Notes: a model not told the origin generated them from the sequence alone. Shown: positions 29,069 to 37,895, numbered from the stretch's first letter. The stretch: 64,000 bases of DNA from Cognatilysobacter xinjiangensis (GCF_014651995.1 NZ_BMXY01000001.1:868001-932000); one strand, 5' to 3'. Made by a program: numbers and translations.

Positions 29069-29381
29069 ATGCACGCCTCCCGGCTCGCCCAGCTGGATGC
29101 CGCTTTGCCTGCCGGAGACTGAATCGTCGGTGGCCTGGCCGAGCTGCTGATTCCCTCCGATGGCGTCGGCGAGCTCGAACTGCTCTGGCCCCTGCTGTCG
29201 CGGCCAGCCGCGGAAGGGCGCACGGTCGTCCTGATGATCCCGCCGTACCGCCCGTATTCCCGGCCTCGCACCGCGCCGGCGTCGGGCTGGGCTCGGTCAA
29301 GGTCTCAGCGTCGACGCCCGCGAGGCCCTGTGGGCCGTCGAGCAGGGCGCGCGCTCGGAGGCATGGTTCAGCGCCTTCTAA
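29069..29381 (+). pseudogene. Degenerate imuA fragment (SOS mutagenesis accessory)
   Basis: Plus-strand translation gives RLAQLDAALPAGD, a stop at 29120, then GLAELLIPSDGVGELELLWP, LLSRPAAEGRTVVLMIPPY and, after two frame changes, LSVDAREALWAVEQGARSEA. This order matches ImuA (the RecA-like partner of the ImuB-DnaE2 mutasome). It has one in-frame stop and at least two frameshifts, and both ends are missing. No imuB or dnaE2 is in the window. Confidence 0.6.
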
Positions 29382-29766
29382 CCTGCCATTTCCAGGCAAT
29401 TGATTTTCCTAGAAACGCCCCGCCTGATGACTCCGCCCGCCTGCGTTAGTTCCCGCAGTCCACATGGGCGCAGCATCCGATAGCCCGCCGTGGATGAAAG
29501 CAGTGTTCTACCACTTCCAGAAGCGGTGACCCCGCTTAGCGTTCACGGTGAAACCGTGCCGGGGTAGGCCGGTGTCGGAGAAGGCGACACCGATGGGACA
29601 GGCCCGGCCGATACGGTCACCCGTCCGGCTGGCGAGGCAGACGGGGACGGGGAGTCCAACTGCAGCCGGCGAGTAGTCTCTCGCTTCGCGAGACCTCAAG
29701 TGCCTCAAAGCACAAATGTCGCGGTTCTTCGCGCGGGCGGGCCGATGGCGCATTTTCGCGGACCTG
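29382..29766. other. Non-coding stretch, possible small ORF remnant
   Basis: No supported gene. A minus-strand frame ending at 29508 (…KRGHRFWKW) is open but has no good start or family match. Confidence 0.3.
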
Positions 29767-30567
29767 CTATGGGTCGTCGCCCGTGAGAGCCGCGCTAGAC
29801 GGGACGGTGGACCAGAAGCTGGCATGCAGGTTTGTTGCATCGCTGGCGAACAACCTCGCAAGCGCGTTATCTGGCAGCGGGTCTTTTGGTGCGTAGGCCG
29901 TGTGGGCCCAGTCGGCCGTGGCAACGGCGGTAGCGCGTCGGCCCAAGTCGTTAAAGATGGCTTCTCGCACGCGATCCGGCTCAGCGGAGCCGAGCTGCGC
30001 CGCCGTCGAAGCGCCTTGCCGCGTAGCAACCCAGCTGCAGTAGCGCCACTGCGCGGCTGAAAGGGCGGTTCTCAAGCCGACAGACACGTAATGAATGTCA
30101 GCCGCCCAGCCGACATCGAAATTGTGTTTGCCCAGTTGGTACGCGAAATAGCTTTCGGCTTCCGCTAGGACCAGCTTGGACCAAACTGATACCCCGAGCT
30201 CTATGGCCGAAGGCTCGAGAAAGACGCCGCGAAGTACGGCCGTCGTCGCTTGAAGCGGCCTTGTCGTCCGCGCTAGAGCGCTGGAGGGCCGCCAAGCCAA
30301 GCCTTCCAGGGGCAACTGAATCGATGGGGGTGAGGTCCAACGTAGGGCAGGCCATGGAACCTCTATCAGCCCCGCTGCGGCGAGGTCTGCGAGCACGTCT
30401 AGCGCCACTGCTCGGGTGGCCGCGACTTTCAGTCGCGCTTCCTGCGCGGTCAACAACGCTGCCAGGTAAAGACGGCGGCGGGGAGGCAGGTCCCGCAGCA
30501 GGTCGGGCATATCGTCCACAGGGCGGCTCGACACGACAAGGTGATCAGAATAACTTAGAATAGGCAA
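29767..30567 (-). CDS. Protein of unknown function, divergent from an XRE regulator
   Basis: Up to 266 aa; I do not recognise the family. Residues 27-75 are helical and could form a winged helix (LYLAALLTAQEARLK, VLADLAAAGLIEVP). The rest is soluble and mixed alpha/beta, with no signal peptide. The start is uncertain: TTG at 30567 or ATG at 30510. It is divergently paired with the XRE regulator at 30619, with tandem CCCT-TAGG sites between them, suggesting joint control. Codon use is less GC-biased than in the flanking chromosome, so it belongs to the inserted region. Confidence 0.55.
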   Translation of the reverse strand: MPILSYSDHLVVSSRPVDDMPDLLRDLPPRRRLYLAALLTAQEARLKVAATRAVALDVLADLAAAGLIEVPWPALRWTSPPSIQLPLEGLAWRPSSALARTTRPLQATTAVLRGVFLEPSAIELGVSVWSKLVLAEAESYFAYQLGKHNFDVGWAADIHYVSVGLRTALSAAQWRYCSWVATRQGASTAAQLGSAEPDRVREAIFNDLGRRATAVATADWAHTAYAPKDPLPDNALARLFASDATNLHASFWSTVPSSAALTGDDP

Positions 30568-30585
30568 AGGGCCGGAAATTTTGGA

Positions 30586-30610
30586 CCCTATAGGGCCGCA
30601 GCCCTTTAGG
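30586..30610. promoter_or_regulatory. Tandem operator-like sites between divergent genes
   Basis: CCCTATAGGG (30586-30595, perfect palindrome) and CCCTTTAGG (30602-30610), spaced 16 bp. They lie just upstream of the XRE gene and are probably its binding sites. Confidence 0.45.
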
Positions 30611-30618
30611 AAGACCGC

Positions 30619-30948
30619 GTGCCGGTCGAGGTTCGAGATCTCCCGGTGTTTGCCCGCCGCCTACGCTTCCTGCGTGAACGGGCGGGCTTGACTCAACGCG
30701 AGCTTGGTCGGCGGATCGGGATGCAGGAAAACGCTGCTAGTCCTCGCATCAACCAGTACGAGTCCGGAACGCACGTTCCGCGGTTGGAAACGGCGCAGGC
30801 ACTTGCCAAGGAATTGAAGGTGCCAGTGGCCTATCTGTTCGCGGACGGGGAGCGCTTGGCCCGCATGATCTTGGCGTACTCGCAATTGTCCGCGGCCGAG
30901 CAGGAAGCGATCCTTCGAGAGATTGAGCGCGGCAATCGTGTGGGTTAA
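30619..30948 (+). CDS. XRE-family transcription regulator
   Basis: A 109-aa protein. Residues 9-70 form a Cro/CI helix-turn-helix (RLRFLRERAGLTQRELGRRIG, then INQYESGTHVPRLETAQALA). The short C-terminal helix (residues 80-105, LSAAEQEAILREIER) is typical of small XRE proteins that control adjacent phage or defence genes. It starts with GTG at 30619. It is likely autoregulated from the palindromic sites at 30586-30610. Confidence 0.8.
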   Translation: MPVEVRDLPVFARRLRFLRERAGLTQRELGRRIGMQENAASPRINQYESGTHVPRLETAQALAKELKVPVAYLFADGERLARMILAYSQLSAAEQEAILREIERGNRVG

Positions 30949-31341
30949 AGCGCGTCTTGGGCGATGTGCGCCTGAAGTCGTCCGCCAGGGCCACGCTGCC
31001 ATTTCTAGCGTATGGACGCATGGCTAGGGCGGTTCCCTAGGCCCGGCATTGATCCGGATCAACTGCAGGTCGAATTGGCGGACCGGGGCGTTCCGCGAGC
31101 CGCAAGTCCCGAAGAGGAACGTCACAGTCGCTTCGTTGGGTCGAAGCCGAGCCCATGTACTCGGCGGCACTTGATTCGACAGCGTGCCGCAGTGCTCTCG
31201 ATGAAGCTTTGCTGCTGTCGTTGACCCCCGCCGTCTGCGACTTGCGCGAAGCGTCACAGCTTTCTGATGGCGGAAAGCTGAGTACGGCCGGGCCAAGAAG
31301 GGGTGATCTGTAGACTGAGGCCCCGTTCATCTGGCGAAGAT
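30949..31341. repeat. Diverged copy of the hemN-HTH intergenic region
   Basis: From about 31012 the sequence matches the region upstream of hemN: TATGGACGCATGG...TCCCTAGGCCCGG...TTGATCCGGATCAA against CATGGACGCAGGG...TCCCTATGCCCGG...TTGATCCGGGTCAA at 11466-11516. Similarity starts exactly at the hemN start codon (ATG is ATA here), weakens in the middle, and resumes before the HTH gene (GCGTCACAGCTTTCTGATGGCGGA). A perfect FNR box is kept at 31049-31062 although no hemN is left. Confidence 0.75.
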
Positions 31342-31770
31342 ATGTCGAACTTCAATTCCGTACTGAAAGGTGAGATTGCGCGCGTCGCCCGGAAGGAAAT
31401 CAAAAACGCGGTTGATCCGGTGCGAAAGGCCAACGCCAACTATCGTCGCGAGATCGCGGAACTGAAGCGGCAAGTTCTCGCTCTGCAGAAGGAAATTCGC
31501 TCGCTCTCGAAAGCGGCACGTGTGTATACGCCCGTCGCTGCGGACGGCCAAGCCAACACACGTTTCGGGGCGAAGGGACTGAAGTCGCTACGGGCACGCC
31601 TCGGCCTGTCGGCAGCGGACTTCGGGCGGCTTGTCGGCGCCAGCGGTCAGTCCGTTTACAACTGGGAAACTGGAAAGACAGTTCCACGCGCTAAGCAGCA
31701 AGCAGCACTGAGTTCAGTCCGTGGACTCGGCAAACGTGAGGCCGCCAAGCGACTCGAGGCTCTGGTATAG
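31342..31770 (+). CDS. Small coiled-coil/HTH DNA-binding protein (copy 2)
   Basis: A 142-aa paralogue of the gene at 11792, close to 90% identical at protein level by eye: the same coiled coil (KQVLALQKEIRSL-type) and the same HTH (FGAKGLKSLRARLGLSAADF, SVYNWETGKTVPR). The ATG at 31342 follows a GAAGATAT leader identical to copy 1. It is the right-hand partner of the repeats flanking the Tn7-like insertion. After its stop, the resemblance continues for about 100 bp (GGCCGCC-ACGGAAG, CCGGCTTTTCAGAGCTGAAG). Confidence 0.8.
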   Translation: MSNFNSVLKGEIARVARKEIKNAVDPVRKANANYRREIAELKRQVLALQKEIRSLSKAARVYTPVAADGQANTRFGAKGLKSLRARLGLSAADFGRLVGASGQSVYNWETGKTVPRAKQQAALSSVRGLGKREAAKRLEALV

Positions 31771-31890
31771 GCAAAGCGCGCGAGAGGCGGACGCTGGCCG
31801 CCTACGGAAGGCGACGCGAGCGCCGCAGATGTAGCCGGCTTTTCAGAGCTGAAGCAGCTCCTGAGACGCTGGAGTGGATACTGCCGGCGC

Positions 31891-32112
31891 ATGAATCGCC
31901 ACCCTGAGATCCGCTACCGCCGTACCGAGAACATGGTCGAGTGCCGCCTACGTGGTGCTCGCATCGCCTATGCGAGCGCCATGAAGGACGGTCGCTGGCA
32001 ACTGCGATGCAATGGTGATGACTACCCAAGCTGGCACGATGACTACGAGTCGGCCCTGCGCGAAATGGTCGGGTGGGCCCGTCGATTTGCGTGGGCGCAG
32101 ACACGGCGATAG
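31891..32112 (+). CDS. Small hypothetical protein
   Basis: A 73-aa soluble, basic and Trp/Tyr-rich protein with a two-beta-strand look (MVECRLRGARIAYASAMKDG, RWQLRCNGDDYPSWHDDY) followed by a helix (ESALREMVGWARRFAW). No known family recognised. It is followed 3 bp later by the 108-aa ORF, so the two may form a pair. Confidence 0.5.
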   Translation: MNRHPEIRYRRTENMVECRLRGARIAYASAMKDGRWQLRCNGDDYPSWHDDYESALREMVGWARRFAWAQTRR

Positions 32113-32115
32113 CGC

Positions 32116-32442
32116 ATGCGGCCGCCCGACCCACCGTTAATGCCTAATCTCCCCGAGCCATTCTTCTGGGAGATTCTTCGCGATCGAGATTGGGGGCCCT
32201 ACTGGCAAGTCCTAGCGCGCCTGCCCGAGCCGGTTCAGTTCGCCGAAGTACACTGCCGTCGCCGCGGCTGGGTCGCCATCGTCGGCCTATATCGGCGTGC
32301 CCCGCGCCCCGTGCCGGTCGGCCCGCTACCGCAGACAGCGGAGCACGTTCGAGCCTGGCTCCAAAAGCATGGCGTTCGCGCGATCGAAGAGGCGAAGTCC
32401 TCCCGGATGATGCGGAATTTTCCTACAGCGCCTCTCGCTTAG
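32116..32442 (+). CDS. Small hypothetical protein
   Basis: A 108-aa protein with no signal peptide or membrane segment. It contains PEPFFWEILRDRDWGPYW and GWVAIVGLYRRAP; I do not recognise a family. It begins 3 bp after the preceding stop. A later ATG (MPNLPEP, 32140) is an equally good start. Confidence 0.45.
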   Translation: MRPPDPPLMPNLPEPFFWEILRDRDWGPYWQVLARLPEPVQFAEVHCRRRGWVAIVGLYRRAPRPVPVGPLPQTAEHVRAWLQKHGVRAIEEAKSSRMMRNFPTAPLA

Positions 32443-32729
32443 TGACGGCATTCTAACTCTGCCCCGCGCGGGGTTCAGGGCACGACTCGGCGGCCGCCGC
32501 AGTGCGAAAGGAAGACTCGATAACCGCGCGGGGCCACGACGTCGGACCAGTGAGAAAGGACACAGCATTACTATATCTGCTGCTCCGTCCCTACCCAGAG
32601 ATTACCGTTTCCGCCTGCAAGAGAAATCACGTCGCTATTCATGCAGAGCGCAGCTTAACAACCCGCTCAGGCCGGCGCCGCTTCGCGGCACGGCTTAACT
32701 CAGGTGCCAGGCCCCGAAAGAAGCCTCCT
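32443..32729. other. Short non-coding stretch
   Basis: No supported gene. Open frames lack start signals and family features. Confidence 0.3.
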
Positions 32730-32852
32730 CTACCGCAGGAAGTATCCAAGAGCGACTAATGCGGCCACTAGAACCAAGCGCACTTCGCGGGCTATGAAGG
32801 CAACGAGGCGTGGCTTGTCACCCTTAAACGCCCAAAGGTCATAGCTCTTCAT
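32730..32852 (-). CDS. Possible 40-aa membrane microprotein
   Basis: A minus-strand frame of 40 codons: MKSYDLWAFKGDKPRLVAFI, then AREVRLVLVAALVALGYFLR. The layout is a short polar start with aromatic/Lys residues, then one hydrophobic helix, then a basic end. It is a plausible single-pass small protein. There is no recognised family, and coding is inferred only from composition. Confidence 0.4.
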   Translation of the reverse strand: MKSYDLWAFKGDKPRLVAFIAREVRLVLVAALVALGYFLR

Positions 32853-33169
32853 GGGGCGATCCGAATTGCGTCGACTCCATGGTGCCAAACCGGTGTCGCA
32901 CGGAGATACTCGCTCTTGTGCTAGGGCCGCCTGGGCCGTTGTGCGCTAGAGTCTCCGCAGGCAGAAATCCCCTGTTGATTGCAGACGGGCGGGGCGGTGT
33001 TAGGGCAGGGGTGTCGTCTACTAGCCGAAAACCGACCTCAGCGGGTCGGCGGCGCAAGGTCTGACCCGCCGGAATCGAGGCGCAACGCCGCGGGGCGGGC
33101 GCAGGCAACCGAGCGATGGGCGAGGACGGTGATGCCGCTAGGCATGTGAAAGGTGCGCAGCCTGCCCGA
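32853..33169. other. Non-coding stretch
   Basis: No supported gene and no clear regulatory site. Its 3' side borders the interrupted gene at 33170. Confidence 0.3.
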
Positions 33170-33796
33170 CTAGCGCGTCGGGAACGTCGCTCTCATCCCG
33201 CGGCGCAGAAATGTTTGCGCGGCGACGGCCCAGGGGTCGCCCCGCTGGGCCCGGAAGCGAAGCGAGGCCATGTCACGCAGGAGCCAGAATGGCTGACGAG
33301 CCGGCACGTTGCCGGCGTCGCGACGCGCACGGCACCGGGCGACGAAGTCGGCGACGCGCGCTGCGATGGCGGGATCTGAAATCGTTGCATCAGGGACGAC
33401 CCGGACCCGCGCGCGGTAGGCCAACACATCGGGAAGCGGCGAGGCACTCGCCCACGCGACGGCGGGAAGCGCGGGTGCGGGGTAGGGCGACTCAAAGGGG
33501 AGGTACGCCGGCCCGGGATCGATGTGCATCCCGTTGGCATGCACCCAGTAATGAGACGGCTCACCGACACCGCTCGTACCGAACCCCTGCAGGCTGAGTT
33601 GGCGCCCGTCGCTCGACACCACCGCGCACATGAAGTCGCCGCCAGCGACTTAGGCCTCGAGCCCCGCGTCCTCGAGCAGCGACGCAATGGCGAACGAGGC
33701 ATACATGCAGCGCTTGTGGAAGTCCGAGGGAAAGGTCGCGCGCAGTGTCGCGTCCGTGACGAGCAACGCATGCAAGATTGGATCGGTTGGCGCCAT
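33170..33796 (-). pseudogene. Hypothetical gene interrupted by one in-frame stop
   Basis: A continuous reading frame of 208 codons broken by a single TAA at 33652-33650. Before it: PSDFHKRCMYASFAIASLLE and DAGLEA. After it: VAGGDFMCAVVSSDGRQLS, GEPSHYWVHANGMHIDPGP. Cys in HKRCMYASFA followed by SHYWVHANGMHIDPGP resembles the Cys/His layout of transglutaminase-like or arylamine N-acetyltransferase-like folds, but I cannot name the family. It could be a recent pseudogene or a base error. ATG 33796. Confidence 0.55.
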
Positions 33797-33945
33797 GTCG
33801 ATTCCAGAAGTGCCTGACTCACTCCACAACGGGGCCCTGCACGCGGTGTGCCTTGCGCTGTCGCCGCCCATATTCGACCACGAGGACGCTGATTTCGGGC
33901 TTCGGAAGCTGCGCTCTACGCGCGAAACGCGATGACACAGTTCTC

Positions 33946-34392
33946 TTAGGCTGACTTCGCGAGGTCATCCAGAATTGGGCAGTCCGGGCGATTGTCGCCA
34001 TGGCACCGCCGCGCAAGGGTTTCGAGCGTGCGCTGCATGGCCTGCATCTCCTCGATCCTTTGGGCCAGCTCCGCGGCATGCACCTTGGCCAGGCGCTTGA
34101 CGTCCGCGCTCGCGCGGCTGCGATCGTCCCACAGGCTCAGCAGGGCCTCGATCTGCTTGATCGAGAACCCCAGCGTGCGAGCGCGCTTGATGAACTGCAG
34201 GCGGTGCACGTCCGCATCGCTGTAGAGGCGGTAGCCGGCGAACGTTCGCGCGGCTTCCGGAATCAGCCCGATCGATTCGTAGTGGCGGATCATCTTCGCG
34301 CTGACCCCGGCGAGCGCTGAGGCCTCGCCGATGTTGTGCAGCCCTTGCTCGCGGGCCTCGCTGAGCTCAGGCCTGGGCGGTTTGCGCGCCAT
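33946..34392 (-). CDS. cueR: CueR-type copper-responsive MerR regulator
   Basis: A 148-aa MerR regulator. The winged helix ([20 protein letters not shown], then [17 protein letters not shown]) is followed by the dimer helix. The metal loop is C-HGDNRPD-C (C-x7-C), the Cu(I)/Ag(I) pattern of CueR. It overlaps the end of the P-ATPase gene by 26 bp and is co-transcribed with it. Its targets are very likely the two back-to-back sites at 36862-36969. The start at ATG 34392 gives an N-terminal extension of about 20 residues compared with E. coli CueR. Confidence 0.88.
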   Translation of the reverse strand: MARKPPRPELSEAREQGLHNIGEASALAGVSAKMIRHYESIGLIPEAARTFAGYRLYSDADVHRLQFIKRARTLGFSIKQIEALLSLWDDRSRASADVKRLAKVHAAELAQRIEEMQAMQRTLETLARRCHGDNRPDCPILDDLAKSA

Positions 34393-36832
34393 GGGCAGCC
34401 TCCGATCGGGCATGTGTCGCCGGAGCCCAGCGACGCAGCAGCAGGGTGTTGGCCAGCACGCTGACCGAGGAAAAGGCCATGGCCGCGCCGGCGATCACCG
34501 GGTCGAGCAGGCCGAAGGCCGCGAGCGGGATGCCTACCACGTTGTAGCCGAAGGCCCAGAACAGGTTCTGGTGGATCTTGCGGGTCGTGCGCCGCGAGAT
34601 GTCGATCGCATCGGCCACGAGCGCGAGCTGCGGGCGCATCAGGGTCACGGCCGCGGCGTGCATCGCCACATCCGTACCCGTGCCCATCGCGATGCCGACA
34701 TCGGCCGCGGCGAGCGCCGGGGCATCGTTGATCCCATCGCCGACCATCGCCACCGTCGACCCGGCGGCCAGTGCCGTCACAGCCTCGGCCTTCTGGGCGG
34801 GCATGACGTTCGCACGCACCTCATCGATACCGATCGAGCGCGCGACCGCCCGGGCCGCGCCCTCGTTGTCGCCCGAGATCATGACCGTTCGCACGCCGAG
34901 CGCGTGCAGTCGGGCCACCGCCGATCGTGCCTCGGGGCGGGGCTCGTCGCGGAATGCGAGCAGGCCCTCCAGCATGACATCGGCGCCTGCGCCACGCGCG
35001 AGCCAGGACACCGTGTGCCCCTGGTTTCGCAGGGCGTCGGCCCGGCCGGCGAGCGGCGCGAGATCCACGCCCGCCTCGCGCATCATCGCCTCGGACCCCA
35101 GGAGGATCCGCTGTCCGTCGAGCTCGGCTTCCATGCCACGGCCCGCGACCGCGCGGACCGACTGCATCGCCACGCGCGGCAGCCCGGTCGCCGCCTCGAG
35201 CACGGCGTGGGCAAGCGGATGCTCGCTGCCCGCCTGCAGGCTCGCCGCCAACCCCAGCAGCTGCGCGGCATCGCCCGCGGCCGGCATGGCCTCGACCAGC
35301 ACCGGCGCGCCGCGGGTGAGCGTGCCGGTCTTGTCGAAGGCGACCACGTCGATCTTGTGCGCCGTCTCCAGCGCTTCGGCATCCTTGATCAGGATGCCCG
35401 CGCGGGCGGCGACGCCCGTGCCGGCCATGATCGCGGTCGGCGTAGCGAGGCCCAGCGCACACGGGCAGGCGATGACCAGTACCGCGACTGCATTGAGGAT
35501 GGCCTGCGTCCAGTCACCGTTGACCAGGCCCCACCCGAGGAGCGTCACGAGCGCGATCGCGATCACCACCGGCACGAAGACCGCGCTGACCCGGTCGACG
35601 ACCTGCTGGATCGGCGCCTTCTTGGCCTGGGCGTCTTCGACCAGGCGGATGATGCGGGCGAGCGCCGACTCGGCGCCCACCGCCAGCGTCTCCACCAGCA
35701 CCGGCCCTTCGCCATTGACCGCGCCGCCGGTGACCCGCTCGCCCTCGACCTTGGGCACGGGGAGCGACTCACCGGTGATGAGCGACTCGTCGGCATGGGT
35801 GCGGCCCTGCGTGATGCGGCCGTCGACCGGGAAGCGCTCGCCGGGGCGGACGACGACCGTGTCGCCGACGCGCACCTCGGCCAGGGGGACGTCGACGTCC
35901 TGATCGCCGCGGCGCACGCGGGCGGTGCTCGGACGCAGCGCCTGCAGTGCGCGGATGGCCTCGGTGGTCTGCCGCTTCGCGCGCGCTTCCAGGAACTTGC
36001 CGAGCAGGATCAGCGTGATGATCACCGCGGAGGCTTCGAAGTAGAGCGGCCGCGTGCCGTGGTGGAGCGCCGGCTGCAGCAGGTGGTAGACGCTCAGGCC
36101 ATAGCCGGCGCTCGTGCCCAGCGCGACCAGCAGGTCCATGTTGCCGGTGCCCGCGCGCACGGCCTTCCACGCCGCGCGATAGAACCGCGCGCCCAGCCAG
36201 AACTGCACCGGGGTCGCCAGGGCCCACTGGATCCAGCCGGGCAGCATCCAGTGCTCGCCCCAGAGCAGCGCGACCATCGGGGCGGCCAGCGGCAGCGAAA
36301 GCAGGGCGGCGATGAGCAGGTGGCGGGCTTCGCGGCTCATGCGGCCCGATTCGGCCGCGGCCTCGCGCGGCTGACCGCCGGCGTCGTCCGCCACGGTTCG
36401 CTTGGCGGCGTAGCCCGCGTCGATGACCGCCTGGATGAGGGCCTCATCCTCGACGCTGGCAGCCGCGGTGACGGCAGCGCGCTCGGTGGCCAGGTTGACG
36501 GTGGCATCGATCACGCCCGGCACGCGCTTGAGCGCGCGCTCCACCCGCCCCACGCAGGAAGCGCAGGTCATGCCTTCGATTGCCAGGTCCACCGTGCGGG
36601 TCCCGATCCGGTAGCCGGCGTCTTCGACGGCCTGGCGGATGGCGGAGAGGTCGAGCGGCGCGCCGCCCTGGATCTCGGCGACCTCGGTCGCGAGGTTCAC
36701 CTGCGCGGCGGTGACGCCGGGAAGACGCGCGAGCGCGCGCTCCACGCGGCCCACGCAGGAGGCGCAGGTCATGCCTTCGATCGGAACGCGCAGGCTGGAT
36801 GCCGGGGCAGGCGGGGCGGTCATGGCGTTCAT
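34367..36832 (-). CDS. copA: Cu(I)-exporting P1B-type ATPase
   Basis: An 821-aa copper exporter. Two N-terminal heavy-metal domains carry GMTCASC (about residues 20-26 and 88-94). The body has the membrane CPC motif ([13 protein letters not shown]), phosphorylation site DKTGTLT, TGES-type loop ([12 protein letters not shown]), the HP motif (SEHPLA) and the [14 protein letters not shown] hinge. All are typical of CopA/P1B-1. Cu(I) is pumped from cytoplasm to periplasm. It is controlled by the CueR site at 36862-36892 and followed by cueR in an overlapping arrangement. ATG 36832 has GAGGTG upstream. Confidence 0.95.
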   Translation of the reverse strand: MNAMTAPPAPASSLRVPIEGMTCASCVGRVERALARLPGVTAAQVNLATEVAEIQGGAPLDLSAIRQAVEDAGYRIGTRTVDLAIEGMTCASCVGRVERALKRVPGVIDATVNLATERAAVTAAASVEDEALIQAVIDAGYAAKRTVADDAGGQPREAAAESGRMSREARHLLIAALLSLPLAAPMVALLWGEHWMLPGWIQWALATPVQFWLGARFYRAAWKAVRAGTGNMDLLVALGTSAGYGLSVYHLLQPALHHGTRPLYFEASAVIITLILLGKFLEARAKRQTTEAIRALQALRPSTARVRRGDQDVDVPLAEVRVGDTVVVRPGERFPVDGRITQGRTHADESLITGESLPVPKVEGERVTGGAVNGEGPVLVETLAVGAESALARIIRLVEDAQAKKAPIQQVVDRVSAVFVPVVIAIALVTLLGWGLVNGDWTQAILNAVAVLVIACPCALGLATPTAIMAGTGVAARAGILIKDAEALETAHKIDVVAFDKTGTLTRGAPVLVEAMPAAGDAAQLLGLAASLQAGSEHPLAHAVLEAATGLPRVAMQSVRAVAGRGMEAELDGQRILLGSEAMMREAGVDLAPLAGRADALRNQGHTVSWLARGAGADVMLEGLLAFRDEPRPEARSAVARLHALGVRTVMISGDNEGAARAVARSIGIDEVRANVMPAQKAEAVTALAAGSTVAMVGDGINDAPALAAADVGIAMGTGTDVAMHAAAVTLMRPQLALVADAIDISRRTTRKIHQNLFWAFGYNVVGIPLAAFGLLDPVIAGAAMAFSSVSVLANTLLLRRWAPATHARSEAAHGAQTAQA

Positions 36833-36861
36833 CGTGCACCTCGGGCAGTGGGTTCAGGTGC

Positions 36862-36892
36862 AGGGTCGAGCTTGCCATCATGGGAAGGTCAA
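36862..36892 (-). promoter_or_regulatory. CueR operator-promoter for copA
   Basis: On the minus strand: -35 TTGACC (36892-36887), -10-like GACCCT (36867-36862), 19-bp spacer with the dyad CTTCCC-ATGAT-GGCAAG (36887-36871). This is the CueR arrangement. Confidence 0.8.
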
Positions 36893-36938
36893 CGGGGTCG
36901 TCTGGCTGAACGCTTCCGTGCACGCCGCGCGCACGGGT

Positions 36939-36969
36939 TTGACCTTCCCATGGGGGCAAGCCGGACGCT
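36939..36969 (+). promoter_or_regulatory. CueR operator-promoter for the CopZ-like gene
   Basis: TTGACC (36939-36944), 19-bp spacer, GACGCT (36964-36969); dyad CTTCCC-ATGGG-GGCAAG (36944-36960), nearly identical to the divergent copA site. Confidence 0.8.
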
Positions 36970-37006
36970 CTTCCCACCGGCATCCGGCCGGCGAGGAGAC
37001 ACCACC

Positions 37007-37243
37007 ATGAAGTTCAATGTCGAAGGCATGACCTGCAGCCACTGCGAACGTGCAATCACCCGCGCGATCGCCGCACTCGGCGGGACCGCCCGCGTGGACG
37101 TCGCGGCCGGCACCGTCGAGGTCGACGGCGTGGCCGACGAGGCGCGCGTGCGCGCTGCGATCGAGGACGAGGGCTACCGCGTCGCCGGGAGTGACGCGGC
37201 GGCCGAGAAGGCCGGCAGCTGTTGCGGCGGCTGCCAGAGCTGA
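37007..37243 (+). CDS. copZ: CopZ-like heavy-metal-associated chaperone with Cys-rich tail
   Basis: A 78-aa HMA-fold protein. The metal motif GMTCSHC is at residues 7-13, and the domain ends near residue 65. An extra tail, SCCGGCQS, adds three cysteines not found in ordinary CopZ. It should carry Cu(I) to the P-ATPase. It is divergent from copA and has its own CueR operator. ATG 37007 follows GAGGAG. Confidence 0.88.
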   Translation: MKFNVEGMTCSHCERAITRAIAALGGTARVDVAAGTVEVDGVADEARVRAAIEDEGYRVAGSDAAAEKAGSCCGGCQS

Positions 37244-37337
37244 CCCGTGACCGCTGGTCGGCAGGGAACCTTAGACCCGGGTCCAAAGTTCACCGTTGCT
37301 GAACACGGCCTGTTCAACTTCGCGATAGAGTAGGGAT

Positions 37338-37805
37338 GTGAGCCTTTCTGCGCTGCTGCTGCGTGTGCTGCTGTGCGTGAGCCTGATCGCCAATGGCGTC
37401 GGCTTCGCGCAGGCGTCCACGCGCATGCAGCTCGCGCATGCCAGCCACCGCGCGCATGACGTCGCCGGGCCGGGCGCTGACGGAGCCTCTGTGCAGTGCC
37501 ACCCGGGCATGACGATGGCCTCCCATGGCGGCGAGGCGATGCCCGCGATGGACCACGCTGCGATGGGGCATGGTGTCAGCGACGCCAACGACGCGAGCCC
37601 CGCCACGGATCAGGCGCCGGACGAGCCCGCGGACTGCTGTGACGGCAAGACCTGCCAGTGCGCGTGCACGCAGCATGCCTCTGCCGGGTTCATTCCCGAA
37701 GTCTCGCCGGGCGCGATGCCCGCGCACTCGGCGATCGCGATGGGGGGCAACTCGCAACACGCCTCGCCGCGGCTGCCGCACCTGATTCGACCTCCCATCA
37801 GCTAA
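37338..37805 (+). CDS. copL: CopL family metal-binding regulatory protein
   Basis: A 155-aa secreted protein: signal peptide (residues 1-26), then a Met/His/Cys-rich body (CHPGMTMASHGG, MDHAAMGHG, CCDGKTCQCACTQH). CopL precedes copA-copB in Xanthomonas and Stenotrophomonas and is needed for copper-induced expression. The start codon is GTG at 37338 with TAGGG upstream. A C/G-rich hairpin (37814-37832) lies between copL and copA and may be an attenuator or weak terminator. Confidence 0.88.
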   Translation: MSLSALLLRVLLCVSLIANGVGFAQASTRMQLAHASHRAHDVAGPGADGASVQCHPGMTMASHGGEAMPAMDHAAMGHGVSDANDASPATDQAPDEPADCCDGKTCQCACTQHASAGFIPEVSPGAMPAHSAIAMGGNSQHASPRLPHLIRPPIS

Positions 37806-37813
37806 GGCACTCC

Positions 37814-37832
37814 CCACGCCCCCCGGGCGTGG
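37814..37832 (+). terminator. Hairpin between copL and copA
   Basis: CCACGCCC-CCC-GGGCGTGG, an 8-bp stem with no U-run. It could attenuate or process the copL-copA transcript. Confidence 0.4.
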
Positions 37833-37895
37833 CAGGCGCGTTTGCGCCTCGTGGTCCTTTCATAAGGACCTGCCTTACCTCGATTGGAGTGCTCC

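Noticed and set aside
29508..30029. 173-codon minus-strand ORF overlapping the 266-aa gene
   Set aside because: Overlaps a better-supported gene in another frame for much of its length and has Arg/Pro-rich shadow composition.
34331..37243. 970-codon plus-strand ORF
   Set aside because: Antisense shadow of the Cu P-ATPase; only its last 78 codons (CopZ-like, from 37007) are a real gene.
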